NCBI GenBank assembly: GCA_963742405.1 | Contig: CAVUMB010000007.1 | Span: forward strand, 558,001-622,000 | Source: JAGVSR01 sp963742405 | Lineage (GTDB): Bacteria; Pseudomonadota; Alphaproteobacteria; Rhizobiales; Hyphomicrobiaceae | Reading direction: 5' to 3' | DNA length: 64,000 bases | The notes under the pieces: generated by a model | Databases searched by the model: none | Told to the model about the DNA's origin: nothing | Seen by the model: the letters and a program-made list of their open reading frames with translations, nothing else | Part shown: in pieces, positions 52,024-61,022 of the stretch | Layout: each line of letters opens with the position of its first letter | How positions within the stretch are numbered: position 1 is the first letter of the stretch | Program-made: the position numbers and the translations under genes

Positions 52024-53271
52024 TCAAGAAGAAATGCGAAGCCCATTCAGGCGATTGGCGATGGTCTTGAAAGTCTCGCGCAATTCCCCGCCGTCGGCGG
52101 CATTGAAGAAATGCTTGGGCGAGGTAGCGCAATAGCGCAACGTCGGAATCACATCGGCCGGAACTTGAAATCCGACGGTGTAAATCGAAATGCCCTTGGC
52201 CTTCATGCTGTCGCATAAGCTGCGAGCCTGATCGACCGAGTTTCCGATACCGGACTCGTAGTAGGAATTGAACATGCCGTCGGTCATCAGAATGGCGACC
52301 TTCTGGAAGCCCTTGTCCTCGTAGCTGACAGGTTCGCTGTCACTGGGCAGAACGTCGTCCCATTCTGGAGCAAGCATGTACCAGGCCCAAGCGATCCCAA
52401 GATGACCGGCGGTCATTCCGTCCGCTTGCATGCCATTGATGGCAGCCTTGATCGCATCGACATTCTTGGTCAGCGGAAGTACGGGCTGGGACGGGCAGAA
52501 CGATGCCTTCTGGCCAAGCGGATAAGCGCCGCCGGATGCGTCGGTGAAGGCCACCGAGCCCGCGCGCTCAGTCACACAAGGTGTGTCGGCGTAGGACGTG
52601 ACCTTCTTCTTACCCTTCGCCGGTGCCGGCTCGACCGTCACCAGGTCGACGAGCGATCCGGCGTTCACCGAAGTTGAAAACGGCGAAACAGCAATGCGAT
52701 TGCCGGAGTTCTCCTCTCCGGCAGGGAGCAGTATGTCGACCAGGTCTTTCGCCGCCGATTTCAGATCGGCGAGTTTTGTTCCGTCCATCGACCCGCTGAC
52801 GTCGAGCATCATCGACACTTCAACGTCCTTGACGTCGAAGACCGCCGTGGATGTGACGCGCACGTCCATATGGTCCTTGCCCATAACGGCCGAGACTGTG
52901 GTCGGCACCCTGAGATCGGCGACGATTTTGACGCTGTTGATCGTGCGATCGACGACCACCGAGAAATTCTCCAGTGATGCGTCCTTGTACATGTCGGGAA
53001 AGTTCAAATCGAAATATTGCTGAACGAGCAGGTTCAGCTCGGCATCTGTAGGGTTGGTCAGGCGAAGGCTCTTGGCCGCCGCGAGGGCTGCTGCGTCCAA
53101 TGCATTGCTGGCGAAAGTCGAGATCCGGTTGCCGCGTGCACCGTCGATGCTGACGCCTACGACAAATATCATGACGAGCAAGGCCACGCCAAACAGTGGC
53201 GCAACCGCGCCCCGATCAGATGTGCAGAAGGTTGGCCAGAAGTGGCGCTTGATGGTCATGTTGTTTATCAC
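52024..53271 (-). CDS. TadG-like pilus-associated protein with VWA domain (copy B)
   Basis: A 415-residue paralogue of copy A. It shares GAVAPLFGVALLVMIFVVGV, LDAAALAAAKSLRLTNPTDA, DVSGSMDGTK, VAILMTDGMFNSYYESG and GFQVPADVIPTLRYCATS. Differences cluster in the loop after the MIDAS helix (a Lys-rich GKKKV segment here). No tadA, tadB or flp gene lies in the window, so the Tad system it serves must be elsewhere, or these act alone. The start at GTG 53271 or ATG 53259 is unsure. Confidence 0.83.
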   Translation of the reverse strand: MINNMTIKRHFWPTFCTSDRGAVAPLFGVALLVMIFVVGVSIDGARGNRISTFASNALDAAALAAAKSLRLTNPTDAELNLLVQQYFDLNFPDMYKDASLENFSVVVDRTINSVKIVADLRVPTTVSAVMGKDHMDVRVTSTAVFDVKDVEVSMMLDVSGSMDGTKLADLKSAAKDLVDILLPAGEENSGNRIAVSPFSTSVNAGSLVDLVTVEPAPAKGKKKVTSYADTPCVTERAGSVAFTDASGGAYPLGQKASFCPSQPVLPLTKNVDAIKAAINGMQADGMTAGHLGIAWAWYMLAPEWDDVLPSDSEPVSYEDKGFQKVAILMTDGMFNSYYESGIGNSVDQARSLCDSMKAKGISIYTVGFQVPADVIPTLRYCATSPKHFFNAADGGELRETFKTIANRLNGLRISS

Positions 53272-53446
53272 CGCGAAACACTGCGCAAATCTACAAACGC
53301 GCGGGTAAACAGATTGCTGTATTATGAGTTTATTCCGGCTGCATGGGCGCTAAACGCATTTTTCCGGTTATTTTTGCAGAACCGAACTGACTTAAAATGA
53401 TCTGCCGGTCGAAAGTAATTCGTAATTTTCCCGTTTCCGAAAATGG

Positions 53447-53476
53447 CAAGGCCCCGCGCAGTGCGCAGGGCCTTGC
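53447..53476 (-). terminator. Terminator of the large membrane/coiled-coil gene
   Basis: On the minus strand CAAGGCCCTGCGC pairs with GCGGGGCCTTG and is followed by CCATTTTC. It lies 22 bases after the stop at 53498 and separates this gene from TadG copy B. Confidence 0.75.
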
Positions 53477-53497
53477 AGTCTCTCGATGATAGCCGAT

Positions 53498-56400
53498 CTA
53501 GTTCGGACGGCGGCGATCCATGTCGGGCCTGTAATCACCAGGTGCCGCACCTTCGGCGAAGTCTTCAATGAGAACGGCGACCTTTTGCCAGTCCGCGCTG
53601 TCATTGCGGCCGATCTTGCTCAAAGCCGCTTCGTGCAACTTGAGCCGTTGCAAGAGTTGACGCTCTTTCATTTCCAGCTGGCCCTCTGCGTCGGCGGCCT
53701 CCAGGCTCTCGATCAGCTTGAACAGGATTTCCTGATAGCGTCCGCCCTGCAGAAGCAACAGCGCCGGCAGAATACTTTGCAGTTCGGCCAAGACCTTGTC
53801 GATGGCCTCCTTTGCGAATTCCTCGTGGCGCAATGCGTCGGCGGCGCGTTCGAGTTCCTCGCCGAACTCCTGTAGGTCGGTGTCGATGTGGACGCCGACG
53901 GAGCGCTGTTGTTGGCACAGCCGGCGCAATTGCTCGCCCAATGTGTTGGCTTGCGGCAGCGCACCACTGAGCACGAGATCGCGATAAGCCGACGGGGCAA
54001 TGCCCATCGCCATCATGAGCCGCTGTCGAATGGTTGTCGGCTCCAAGTCGCCGCGACCAGCCGACGGAGCCGCAGACGGGAGCCGACCAACCTCTGCGGG
54101 GCGGTGTTCGAGGGCTGGCCTCTCGCCGTTCAGTGACCCGCCGAAAACAGGTACGTCGGCGTGCTGCCCATCGTCGAGACGGTACGCGCTCGATGTAAAC
54201 AGAGCCCGCGCCCGCAGTCGCGCCAGCGTCTGATATAGATCCCGATGAATGAAATAGTGCGAGCCCGCTTCGTCCGCGCGCTGCACCCGCTGGTGGACCG
54301 CGCCGGCGTTGAGCACCTGCCGGACAACACGCTTGTCGGCGTCGACCTCGATGTCGCCGAGCTTCATCTCAGCCATGAAGCCGTGCTTCTCGGTAATTGG
54401 ATGCATATAGGCGAGGACTGTATCGATGTTGCGCGCGACGTCCGGGAGCAAGGCCACCGAGACGGTCTTTTCCATTTCCGCGATGGTCGCGTGCTGGGTA
54501 TTGGCCTGAAACGCCTTCTTCGAAACGTTCGACAAGAACTCGAACAACTCGGCTCGGACGAGGTAGCGATCATGCGTCGGGTCGTATTCGACGGCATGAA
54601 TCGTGGCGCCGGCGTTCAGAACGCCGATGACGCGTTCTGCGCTCTGCGGATCCAGCCGGTCCGGGCGGACTTCGGCCATGAACCCCCGATCATTGGTGAT
54701 CGGCCGCATTGATTGCAAAGTCACGCGCGCTGTTTCAAACGTGTCGGGCAGCAGGGCGTTCTCGATAATGCCTTCGAGCTGCTCTGCTGTGCGCGCCTTC
54801 GACGTCGGCACGTCCGACAGCGGCGAACGCACGGCGTTGGCCCCGAACAGGCCGGACATGAAAATCAGGCCGTCGATGGCGATCGCAATAGCGAGTGCCA
54901 GATAGGCCAGCCGATTGCCGTCCTGGAATGCATTGATCGACACGACGAAATTGTGCGCCTTGTCATCACGATTGAGTTCGATGAAGTTGATCTTGGTCCG
55001 CAGCGCGTCGGTATCTTGCGACGGCAAACCGCTATCGGCGAGGCAGCGTCGCGAAAAGCCGAGCAGTTCATCGGTCGATTTGTTGGCGTTGAGCTTCTCA
55101 CCGCCGACGCAGCTGGCGGCGAAAACCTGGGCGCCGGCATCCAGCGTCAAAAGCAGAGCCGCTGCTTCCTGGGCTCGTTTGGGCTCGCAATCGATGCCGG
55201 CCACGCGATCCTTGGTCGAGGGCGTCGAAGTCATCGCATTGAGAAGCTGCGTGCATTGTTCATGCACGGCCTTGAGCCCATCGCCGCTCGGCTTCTGCCG
55301 GAACGCTGCACGCGCCGCTTCGAACTCCGGCAGAACTCGCCCCGGATCGACCTTGGGCGCAGCCTGTGCTGCTTGCTCAGGCTGCGACGCCGCAGTAATC
55401 CGCTGCTGGGCGGTATCGGCTTCGCCTTTTAATTTGGCGAGACCACCGTCGATGCCCGCCAATTCCCGCTTGATCGCATCGATCCGCCCGCTTGTTTCAT
55501 CGACGCGCTTCTGGGCGTCCTTCACACGCTGTTCGCCGATCTTGTAATAGTCCTGCAGCTTGGCGAGTTCGGCCGTCCTCTCGCGATACATCTGGCCGCG
55601 GCCGATCTTCAGGGTGCCTTCAACTCCCTTTTCCTCTGCCATAGCCTCGACGCGCTTGGCGTCGACTTCCTTGGCCCGTGCATCGAGTTCGCTTTTCTTC
55701 GTCTGCAAGTCCGCGACAAGCGACGGACGGTCAGCTTCCAGACGAGACACCTCTTCGGTCAGCGTTATCTTCTTCGAGGCCAGACCGGACTGGCTGCTTT
55801 CCGCCGTTGCGATACGCTCCTGCTGTTCGGCAATTCCGCGCCGCCGTTCTTCCATCTGTTCGACATAATAGGCTTCGATCAGCTTTTCCGCGCCGCGTGA
55901 GGCGGTGGCGAGCTTGTCGAGTTCTGCCTCATACGCGCGCCAGCCATCCGACTTGAACAGTCCGTCGGCCGCCTCGATGCGGCGCGTCTCGATGGTCTGG
56001 CCAATGTCGGCGACGATGCCGCCAACCTGGTTTTGCGCGCGAAGCTCCGCAGCGCGCACCCGTTCGCCCTGTGGAAAGATGGCGTTGAAGCGGCTGTCGA
56101 ACGAAAAGAATACAGATGAGGCCATGCAGGCCAGAAACATCACCCACAACATCGCGTTCTTGATGATGACGCGCGACGTTTGCAGATAGGGGCGCACCAT
56201 GTCGCTGGCGGAATAGAGCGCCACCAGTCCCGCAATGAGAAGGCCCACGACCACGATCAGGACACTGTCGCTGACCTCCATCGGTGTGCCGCTGTTTGCT
56301 TCGCCACCGAATCCGCCGAGGACCGTGCGCACGAAAAGAAACGCCAGTATTACAAACAGAACGAGGCCAAGGAGCCCTCCGGCGACTGTCTGCAATGAGC

Positions 56401-56818
56401 GGGACAGCCCGCCGGACTGGGCGGCTGCCTTATGGCTCATCCCCGTCGCAAAACTCTCGCCGATCAGCCAGGCGATGATCAGCATGATCCCTTGAATGCC
56501 GAACGTCACCATGAACGACAGCACGGGCTCGTTGGTGAAATTCTTCATTCCGTCCCAGGTCGTCCAGCCGGATGCGAGGGACAGGACCAGGCCCGTGGTG
56601 CCGAGCAGGGCCAGCCGCCAGTTGGTAAAGAACACGTCTTCGACGGCCTTCCACAGGCGCGGCAGGACCCGGTACAGACCGGACAGAATGAGGAGCAGGG
56701 CAACGCCCACAAAAATCTTGCCCGCCAGCGATTGAAGAACGGCTGGATCTTGCAACGCCGACACATCCGGCCACGCCGTTCCAGCGGCCGGGGGTGTGAT
56801 TGAAACGTCTGCAGCCAT
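53498..56818 (-). CDS. Large membrane protein with coiled coil and an internal domain duplication
   Basis: About 1106 residues, not recognised. Six membrane helices lie in the first about 250 residues (for example IFVGVALLLILSGLYRVL and GIQGIMLIIAWLIG). A long coiled-coil region follows at about 270-500 (LEADRPSLVADLQTKKSELD, RVDETSGRIDAIKRELAGID). A seventh helix (YLALAIAIAIDGLIFMSGL) lies near 646. Then two copies of one domain, about 690-765 and 786-865, share LLPD, MRPIT/MHPIT, GFMAE and a late VLNAGA. The C-terminal 200 residues are helical and charged. The build suggests an envelope-spanning scaffold or a gated channel. The start is likely ATG 56818. Confidence 0.7.
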   Translation of the reverse strand: MAADVSITPPAAGTAWPDVSALQDPAVLQSLAGKIFVGVALLLILSGLYRVLPRLWKAVEDVFFTNWRLALLGTTGLVLSLASGWTTWDGMKNFTNEPVLSFMVTFGIQGIMLIIAWLIGESFATGMSHKAAAQSGGLSRSLQTVAGGLLGLVLFVILAFLFVRTVLGGFGGEANSGTPMEVSDSVLIVVVGLLIAGLVALYSASDMVRPYLQTSRVIIKNAMLWVMFLACMASSVFFSFDSRFNAIFPQGERVRAAELRAQNQVGGIVADIGQTIETRRIEAADGLFKSDGWRAYEAELDKLATASRGAEKLIEAYYVEQMEERRRGIAEQQERIATAESSQSGLASKKITLTEEVSRLEADRPSLVADLQTKKSELDARAKEVDAKRVEAMAEEKGVEGTLKIGRGQMYRERTAELAKLQDYYKIGEQRVKDAQKRVDETSGRIDAIKRELAGIDGGLAKLKGEADTAQQRITAASQPEQAAQAAPKVDPGRVLPEFEAARAAFRQKPSGDGLKAVHEQCTQLLNAMTSTPSTKDRVAGIDCEPKRAQEAAALLLTLDAGAQVFAASCVGGEKLNANKSTDELLGFSRRCLADSGLPSQDTDALRTKINFIELNRDDKAHNFVVSINAFQDGNRLAYLALAIAIAIDGLIFMSGLFGANAVRSPLSDVPTSKARTAEQLEGIIENALLPDTFETARVTLQSMRPITNDRGFMAEVRPDRLDPQSAERVIGVLNAGATIHAVEYDPTHDRYLVRAELFEFLSNVSKKAFQANTQHATIAEMEKTVSVALLPDVARNIDTVLAYMHPITEKHGFMAEMKLGDIEVDADKRVVRQVLNAGAVHQRVQRADEAGSHYFIHRDLYQTLARLRARALFTSSAYRLDDGQHADVPVFGGSLNGERPALEHRPAEVGRLPSAAPSAGRGDLEPTTIRQRLMMAMGIAPSAYRDLVLSGALPQANTLGEQLRRLCQQQRSVGVHIDTDLQEFGEELERAADALRHEEFAKEAIDKVLAELQSILPALLLLQGGRYQEILFKLIESLEAADAEGQLEMKERQLLQRLKLHEAALSKIGRNDSADWQKVAVLIEDFAEGAAPGDYRPDMDRRRPN

Positions 56819-57145
56819 TTTCGCAAACCCCTGCTGTACGACCAGGCATCGCCGGCCAAGCTCGGCCGTTGCCATACCCCAACGCGATATCATCAACGGG
56901 GTTGCGCCTGCGATCCGTCGCGCGCGTTGCCAGTTCAAGGTCGTACGGCGTCTAAATTGCGGCACGCGAATGCAATTGCGAATTAAAGTTTATTCACAGC
57001 GCATGAAAGCGTTGGACATGGCTGCCTTCTGCTAGCGCCTTTCTGCATGGGACCTATGGCAAAGCCACGCGCAATCGTTATATTATAACGCTAGCAGCAG
57101 CGGGCCTCCGGCATCGAAGGGCCCGGTTGGGAGCAGGGCAGTCCC
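56819..57145. other. Divergent intergenic region containing a Zur-like site
   Basis: About 330 bases between the large membrane gene and zur. The Zur-like palindrome at 57076-57090 lies here. The leftover short frames are not protein-like, except that the large membrane protein could start further upstream (56887 or 56965). Confidence 0.5.
57076..57090. promoter_or_regulatory. Zur-like operator
   Basis: CGTTATATTATAACG is a perfect 15-base odd palindrome. Its core TTATA-N-TATAA is the same as the centre of known Zur boxes. It lies 55 bases before the zur start, so zur and the following znuCB are probably autoregulated by zinc. It may also act on the divergent large membrane gene. Confidence 0.75.
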
Positions 57146-57697
57146 ATGAGCGATACGCAAGTTCCCCCCAAAGTGGCTCCCGTCAAGGCGGAGGCCAAGC
57201 CAGATCCTCGTTCGCCATTCCCGAATCCCAGCCAGCAGACAGCAAAAAAGCTGGCTCAAACGGTCGAGCGGGCCACTCAGGTCTTTGCCGACCGCGGACT
57301 GCGGTTTACCAAGCTTCGCCAGCAGGTATTCGGCGAAATTGCCGCCACGCATGCCTCGATCGGCGCCTACGAAATCCTCGCGCGCCTTGGCGAAAAGGGC
57401 ACGCGCGTTGCCCCCATTTCCATCTACCGCGCCATCGACGCCCTGCTCGACGCCGGCGTGATCCATCGCCTTGAGAGCAAAAACGCATTTTTTGCGTGCC
57501 GCCGTACCGATCACACGGTCAAGGGCAAGCGCCCGATTTTCCTGTCATGCGAAAAGTGCGGTGCCGTCGGCGAAGTTGACGGCCAGCACATCTTCGACCT
57601 CATCGGAGAAGCCGCAACGGGTGCCAAGTTCACCCCTCGCGTTAAGTTCGTCGAAGTATCGGGCTACTGCCCGCGCTGCGCCACCAGCGAAACCTGA
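57146..57697 (+). CDS. zur: Zinc uptake regulator (Fur family)
   Basis: A 183-residue repressor. The winged-helix part (RGLRFTKLRQQVFGEI, SIYRAIDALLDAGVIHRLES) is followed by the metal-binding domain with CEKCG and CPRC, the two CxxC pairs of Zur. A 40-residue polar N-terminal extension is longer than usual. It precedes znuC by 57 bases, which fixes the Zur rather than Fur assignment. Confidence 0.88.
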   Translation: MSDTQVPPKVAPVKAEAKPDPRSPFPNPSQQTAKKLAQTVERATQVFADRGLRFTKLRQQVFGEIAATHASIGAYEILARLGEKGTRVAPISIYRAIDALLDAGVIHRLESKNAFFACRRTDHTVKGKRPIFLSCEKCGAVGEVDGQHIFDLIGEAATGAKFTPRVKFVEVSGYCPRCATSET

Positions 57698-57754
57698 GCC
57701 GATCCAGTTGATGACGGTTTTGCACCCGCCGGTGGTCAGAAGGAGAGACAAGAC

Positions 57755-58663
57755 ATGACCGGCGCTGAAGCTGAGGCCTCGGTCGCAAAACCGGTGGAAC
57801 TCTTGCCCAACCAACATCACGGACACGACCACAGCGCGTGCGGCGGCTGCGGTCACGACCACGGCACCGCAACGGCCTTCGACACCTCAGCGCTGGTCAG
57901 CGCCCGCGGCATGTCCTTGCAACGCGGCAACCGCCTTGTCCTCGATCACGTCGATGTCGACATCCACCCCCGCGAAATCGTCACCCTGATCGGTCCGAAC
58001 GGGTCCGGTAAGACCAGCCTCGTGCGTGCTCTCCTTGGCCTGGAGGAACTCTCCAGCGGAAATATAAGCCGCGTCGAAGGGCTCAAAGTCGGCTACGTCC
58101 CGCAGCGGTTCGACATCGACCGCGCGCTTCCCATGACGGTTGGCCGCTTTTTGTCGCTCGGCCGCCGGACCTCGCGCGAGGACGTCCGATTGATTTTGTC
58201 GGAGGTCGGTGCCGAACGCTGCATCGACCAGCAGCTGAGCGAATTATCGGGTGGAGAGCTGCAGCGCGTACTTCTCGCCCGGGCGCTGGCTGCCAATCCC
58301 GATCTCCTCGTGCTGGATGAACCGGTCCGCGGCGTCGACTACACCGGCGAGGCTGATCTCTACGCGCTCATCGGCCGATTGCGCGATGAGCGCGGTATGG
58401 GCGTGCTTCTGGTTTCCCACGATCTTCACGTCGTCATGGCGCAGGCCGACCGTGTTCTTTGTCTCAATCGGCACATCTGTTGCTCCGGCGTTCCCGAAAC
58501 GGTGGCGCAGCATCCCGAATACATGCGCCTGTTTGGCCCCGAGACCGCGCGGGCATTCGGCGTTTATCGTCACCATCATGATCACGCCCATGGTCTCGAC
58601 GGCCGTGAACTGCCGTCCGCCGCTGGCGAAAAATCCGCCCAGACGTCTGGGGAGACGCCGTGA
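57755..58663 (+). CDS. znuC: Zinc ABC transporter ATP-binding protein with His-rich ends
   Basis: A 302-residue ATPase. Walker A is GPNGSGKTS, the signature is LSGGELQRV, and Walker B is LLVLDEPVRG. The first about 45 residues hold a His/Cys cluster (NQHHGHDHSACGGCGHDHG) not needed for ATPase function. A second one (HHHDHAHG) lies near the C-terminus. These may bind zinc in the cytoplasm. AAGGAGAG precedes the ATG. It overlaps znuB by four bases (GTGA). Confidence 0.9.
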   Translation: MTGAEAEASVAKPVELLPNQHHGHDHSACGGCGHDHGTATAFDTSALVSARGMSLQRGNRLVLDHVDVDIHPREIVTLIGPNGSGKTSLVRALLGLEELSSGNISRVEGLKVGYVPQRFDIDRALPMTVGRFLSLGRRTSREDVRLILSEVGAERCIDQQLSELSGGELQRVLLARALAANPDLLVLDEPVRGVDYTGEADLYALIGRLRDERGMGVLLVSHDLHVVMAQADRVLCLNRHICCSGVPETVAQHPEYMRLFGPETARAFGVYRHHHDHAHGLDGRELPSAAGEKSAQTSGETP

Positions 58664-59448
58664 TCGAGCCCTTTCTGTTGCGGGCGCTAGCCGCAGGGAT
58701 CGGTCTGGCGATCATTGCCGCCCCCTTGGGCGCCGTCCTGGTCTGGAACCGGATGGCCTATTTCGGCGAGACGGTCGCGCAGGCCAGCCTCGTCGGTGTG
58801 GCGCTCGGACTTCTACTCAACATCGACGTCACCGTTAGCGTGATCGTCACGACACTGGCCGTCGCAGCCCTCCTGATTGTGCTCGGTCGCCAGAAGCTCA
58901 TCCCTCTTGATGCAATCCTGGGCCTCACGCACCACGGCACATTGGCGCTCGGCGTCATCGCAACGACGCTGTTGGCCGGCCCCTCCGTCGATCTCATGGG
59001 CTACCTGTTCGGGGATGTTTTTGCCGTCACCGGCGCCGATCTTTGGCTGATTTATGGTGGCGGTGCTGTTGTTTTGGCGGTCATGGCCTATCTCTGGCAG
59101 CAGCTGCTGCGCGTGGCGGTACATGAAGAATTGGCGTCTGCTGAAGGGGTGTCTTCCCGCTGGGTCCGGGCAGCATTCATCATCGTGCTGGCGCTGACCA
59201 TCGCCATTGCGATCAAGATTGTCGGCGTGCTGCTCGCCATTGCTTTTCTGATCGTCCCCATCGTCGCCGCGCGGCCGTTCGCAACCACACCCGAAGGCCT
59301 CGTCGTCATCGCGGCGGCTGTCGGTGCGGCCAGTGTCGCGCTCGGCTTGACGTTATCTGCGAACGCCGATGCCCCAGGCGGGCCCTCGATTGTCTTGTGC
59401 ATGTCGCTGATTGCCGGTGCATCCCTGTTCGTGTCCGCCCGCCGCTAA
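58660..59448 (+). CDS. znuB: Zinc ABC transporter permease
   Basis: A 262-residue inner-membrane protein with about eight helices in the ABC-3 (metal) permease pattern (GTLALGVIATTLLAG, SVDLMGYLFGDVFAV, VGVLLAIAFLIVPIVAAR). GTG start overlaps the znuC stop. The periplasmic partner znuA is not in the window and must be encoded elsewhere. Confidence 0.9.
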   Translation: MIEPFLLRALAAGIGLAIIAAPLGAVLVWNRMAYFGETVAQASLVGVALGLLLNIDVTVSVIVTTLAVAALLIVLGRQKLIPLDAILGLTHHGTLALGVIATTLLAGPSVDLMGYLFGDVFAVTGADLWLIYGGGAVVLAVMAYLWQQLLRVAVHEELASAEGVSSRWVRAAFIIVLALTIAIAIKIVGVLLAIAFLIVPIVAARPFATTPEGLVVIAAAVGAASVALGLTLSANADAPGGPSIVLCMSLIAGASLFVSARR

Positions 59449-59541
59449 CGCCACGCCTCGGCGCGACCCAACGATCTGGCGGTCGGCCCGCCTATGGGCT
59501 AGGTAAGAACGTATGCCGCAACCGGACCGCGAGATCGCACC

Positions 59542-60831
59542 ATGAGTTCCGTAGTCAATCCGACCCTTGCGCCGCGCCGCCCGTCGGTCGCCGTAGCGGT
59601 TGGCGGTGTCATCGTGGGCGGCGGCGCGCCCATCGTCGTCCAGTCGATGACCAACACCGACACGGCCGACATCAAGGGCACCATCGACCAAGTCGCAGCC
59701 CTCGCACGCGCCGGTTCGGAGATCGTCCGCATCACGGTCGACCGCGACGAGGCGGCCAAAGCTGTCCCGCACATACGCGATGGGCTCCTGAAACGCGGCG
59801 TCACGGTCCCCCTGGTCGGCGATTTCCACTACATCGGTCACAAGCTGCTGGCCGAAAACCCCGCCTGTGCCGAAGCCCTCGACAAGTACCGCATCAATCC
59901 CGGCAACGTCGGTTTCAAAGACAAGCGCGACCGCCAGTTCTCCTCGATTGTGGAAATGGCGATCCGCTACGGCAAGCCGGTCCGCATCGGCGTCAACTGG
60001 GGTTCGCTCGACCAGGAGCTCCTCACGCACCTGATGGACGAAAACGCCGTCGCGCCGCAGCCCAAGGACGCTCGCGAAGTGATGCGCGAGGCGATGGTGC
60101 AGTCCGGTCTGTTGTCCGCCGCCCGCGCCGAAGAACTTGGGCTTGGCGCCGACAAGATCATCATCTCGGCGAAGGTGTCCGCCGTGCAGGACCTCATTGC
60201 CTGCTACGCCATGCTGGCCGGCCGCTGCAACTATGCCCTCCACCTCGGACTGACCGAGGCTGGCATGGGCTCGAAGGGCATCGTCGCGTCGTCGGCGGCG
60301 ATGGGCATCCTTTTGCAGAAGGGCATCGGCGACACGATCCGCTTCTCGCTGACCCCTGAACCCGGCGGCGACCGGACACTCGAAGTCCGCGCCGCGCAGG
60401 AATTGCTGCAGACGATGGGGTTCCGCGCTTTCGTGCCCGTCGTCGCCGCCTGTCCCGGCTGCGGTCGCACGACGTCGACGACATTCCAGGAACTTGCGCG
60501 CGACGTGCAGGACATGATCCGCGACCGGATGCCGGTCTGGAAAACCCGCTACCCGGGTGTCGAAAATCTCAATCTTGCCGTCATGGGCTGCATCGTGAAT
60601 GGTCCCGGCGAATCCAAACACGCCGATATCGGGATCTCGCTCCCCGGCACCGGCGAAGCCCCCGCCGCGCCGATCTTCGTCGATGGTGAAAAGTTCACGA
60701 CACTGCGCGGCCCGCTGATCTCCGAAGAGTTCAAGATCCTGGTCGAGGAATATATTGAAAACCGCTACGCACACGGCGCGCCCAAAGGCCAGCGCCTGAC
60801 CGCCAAAGCCAAACCTGAAGCCGTGGGTTGA
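59542..60831 (+). CDS. ispG: (E)-4-hydroxy-3-methylbut-2-enyl-diphosphate synthase
   Basis: A 429-residue enzyme of the MEP isoprenoid pathway that reduces methylerythritol cyclodiphosphate to HMBPP with a 4Fe-4S cluster. The N-terminus (PIVVQSMTNTDTAD) and the TIM barrel (HLGLTEAGMGSKGIVASSAA) are conserved. Cluster cysteines lie in ACPGCGRTT and VMGCIVNGPGESKHADIGIS. The bacterial two-domain form is seen, without the plant insert. Confidence 0.96.
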   Translation: MSSVVNPTLAPRRPSVAVAVGGVIVGGGAPIVVQSMTNTDTADIKGTIDQVAALARAGSEIVRITVDRDEAAKAVPHIRDGLLKRGVTVPLVGDFHYIGHKLLAENPACAEALDKYRINPGNVGFKDKRDRQFSSIVEMAIRYGKPVRIGVNWGSLDQELLTHLMDENAVAPQPKDAREVMREAMVQSGLLSAARAEELGLGADKIIISAKVSAVQDLIACYAMLAGRCNYALHLGLTEAGMGSKGIVASSAAMGILLQKGIGDTIRFSLTPEPGGDRTLEVRAAQELLQTMGFRAFVPVVAACPGCGRTTSTTFQELARDVQDMIRDRMPVWKTRYPGVENLNLAVMGCIVNGPGESKHADIGISLPGTGEAPAAPIFVDGEKFTTLRGPLISEEFKILVEEYIENRYAHGAPKGQRLTAKAKPEAVG

Positions 60832-60859
60832 TCCGGCGACCGGCTACAAAAAAACAAAA

Positions 60860-60889
60860 GGCCGGACCTCTGGGCAGAGGGTCCGGCCT
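60860..60889. terminator. Terminator hairpin after ispG
   Basis: AGGCCGGACC pairs with GGTCCGGCCT around TCTGGGCAGAG. The minus-strand side is followed by TTTTGTTTTTTT, so it also ends minus-strand transcription coming from the Cas2-fold gene. Confidence 0.8.
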
Positions 60890-60896
60890 CGTTTGA

Positions 60897-60999
60897 CCGC
60901 CTCGGGGGAGAGGCGGAGTGGCCGTCTCGCTCGGGTAACGGGAATATACGATCCCCGCGGGAGAGAGAGGCGAGACGGCGATTCGACTGGGCAGTCGAA
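60897..60999. ncRNA. Candidate structured RNA: three perfect hairpins in 103 bases
   Basis: CCGCCTC/GAGGCGG (60897-60903 with 60910-60916), GCCGTCTCGC/GCGAGACGGC (60921-60930 with 60970-60979) and TTCGACT/AGTCGAA (60982-60988 with 60993-60999) are all perfect. Together with the terminator next door they give four consecutive stems. They lie in the gap after ispG and before the Cas2-fold gene stop. It may be the 3' part of the minus-strand mRNA or an independent RNA. No known family was recognised. Confidence 0.4.
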
Positions 61000-61022
61000 G
61001 TTCAATCAGAGCTTGTTTAAAC

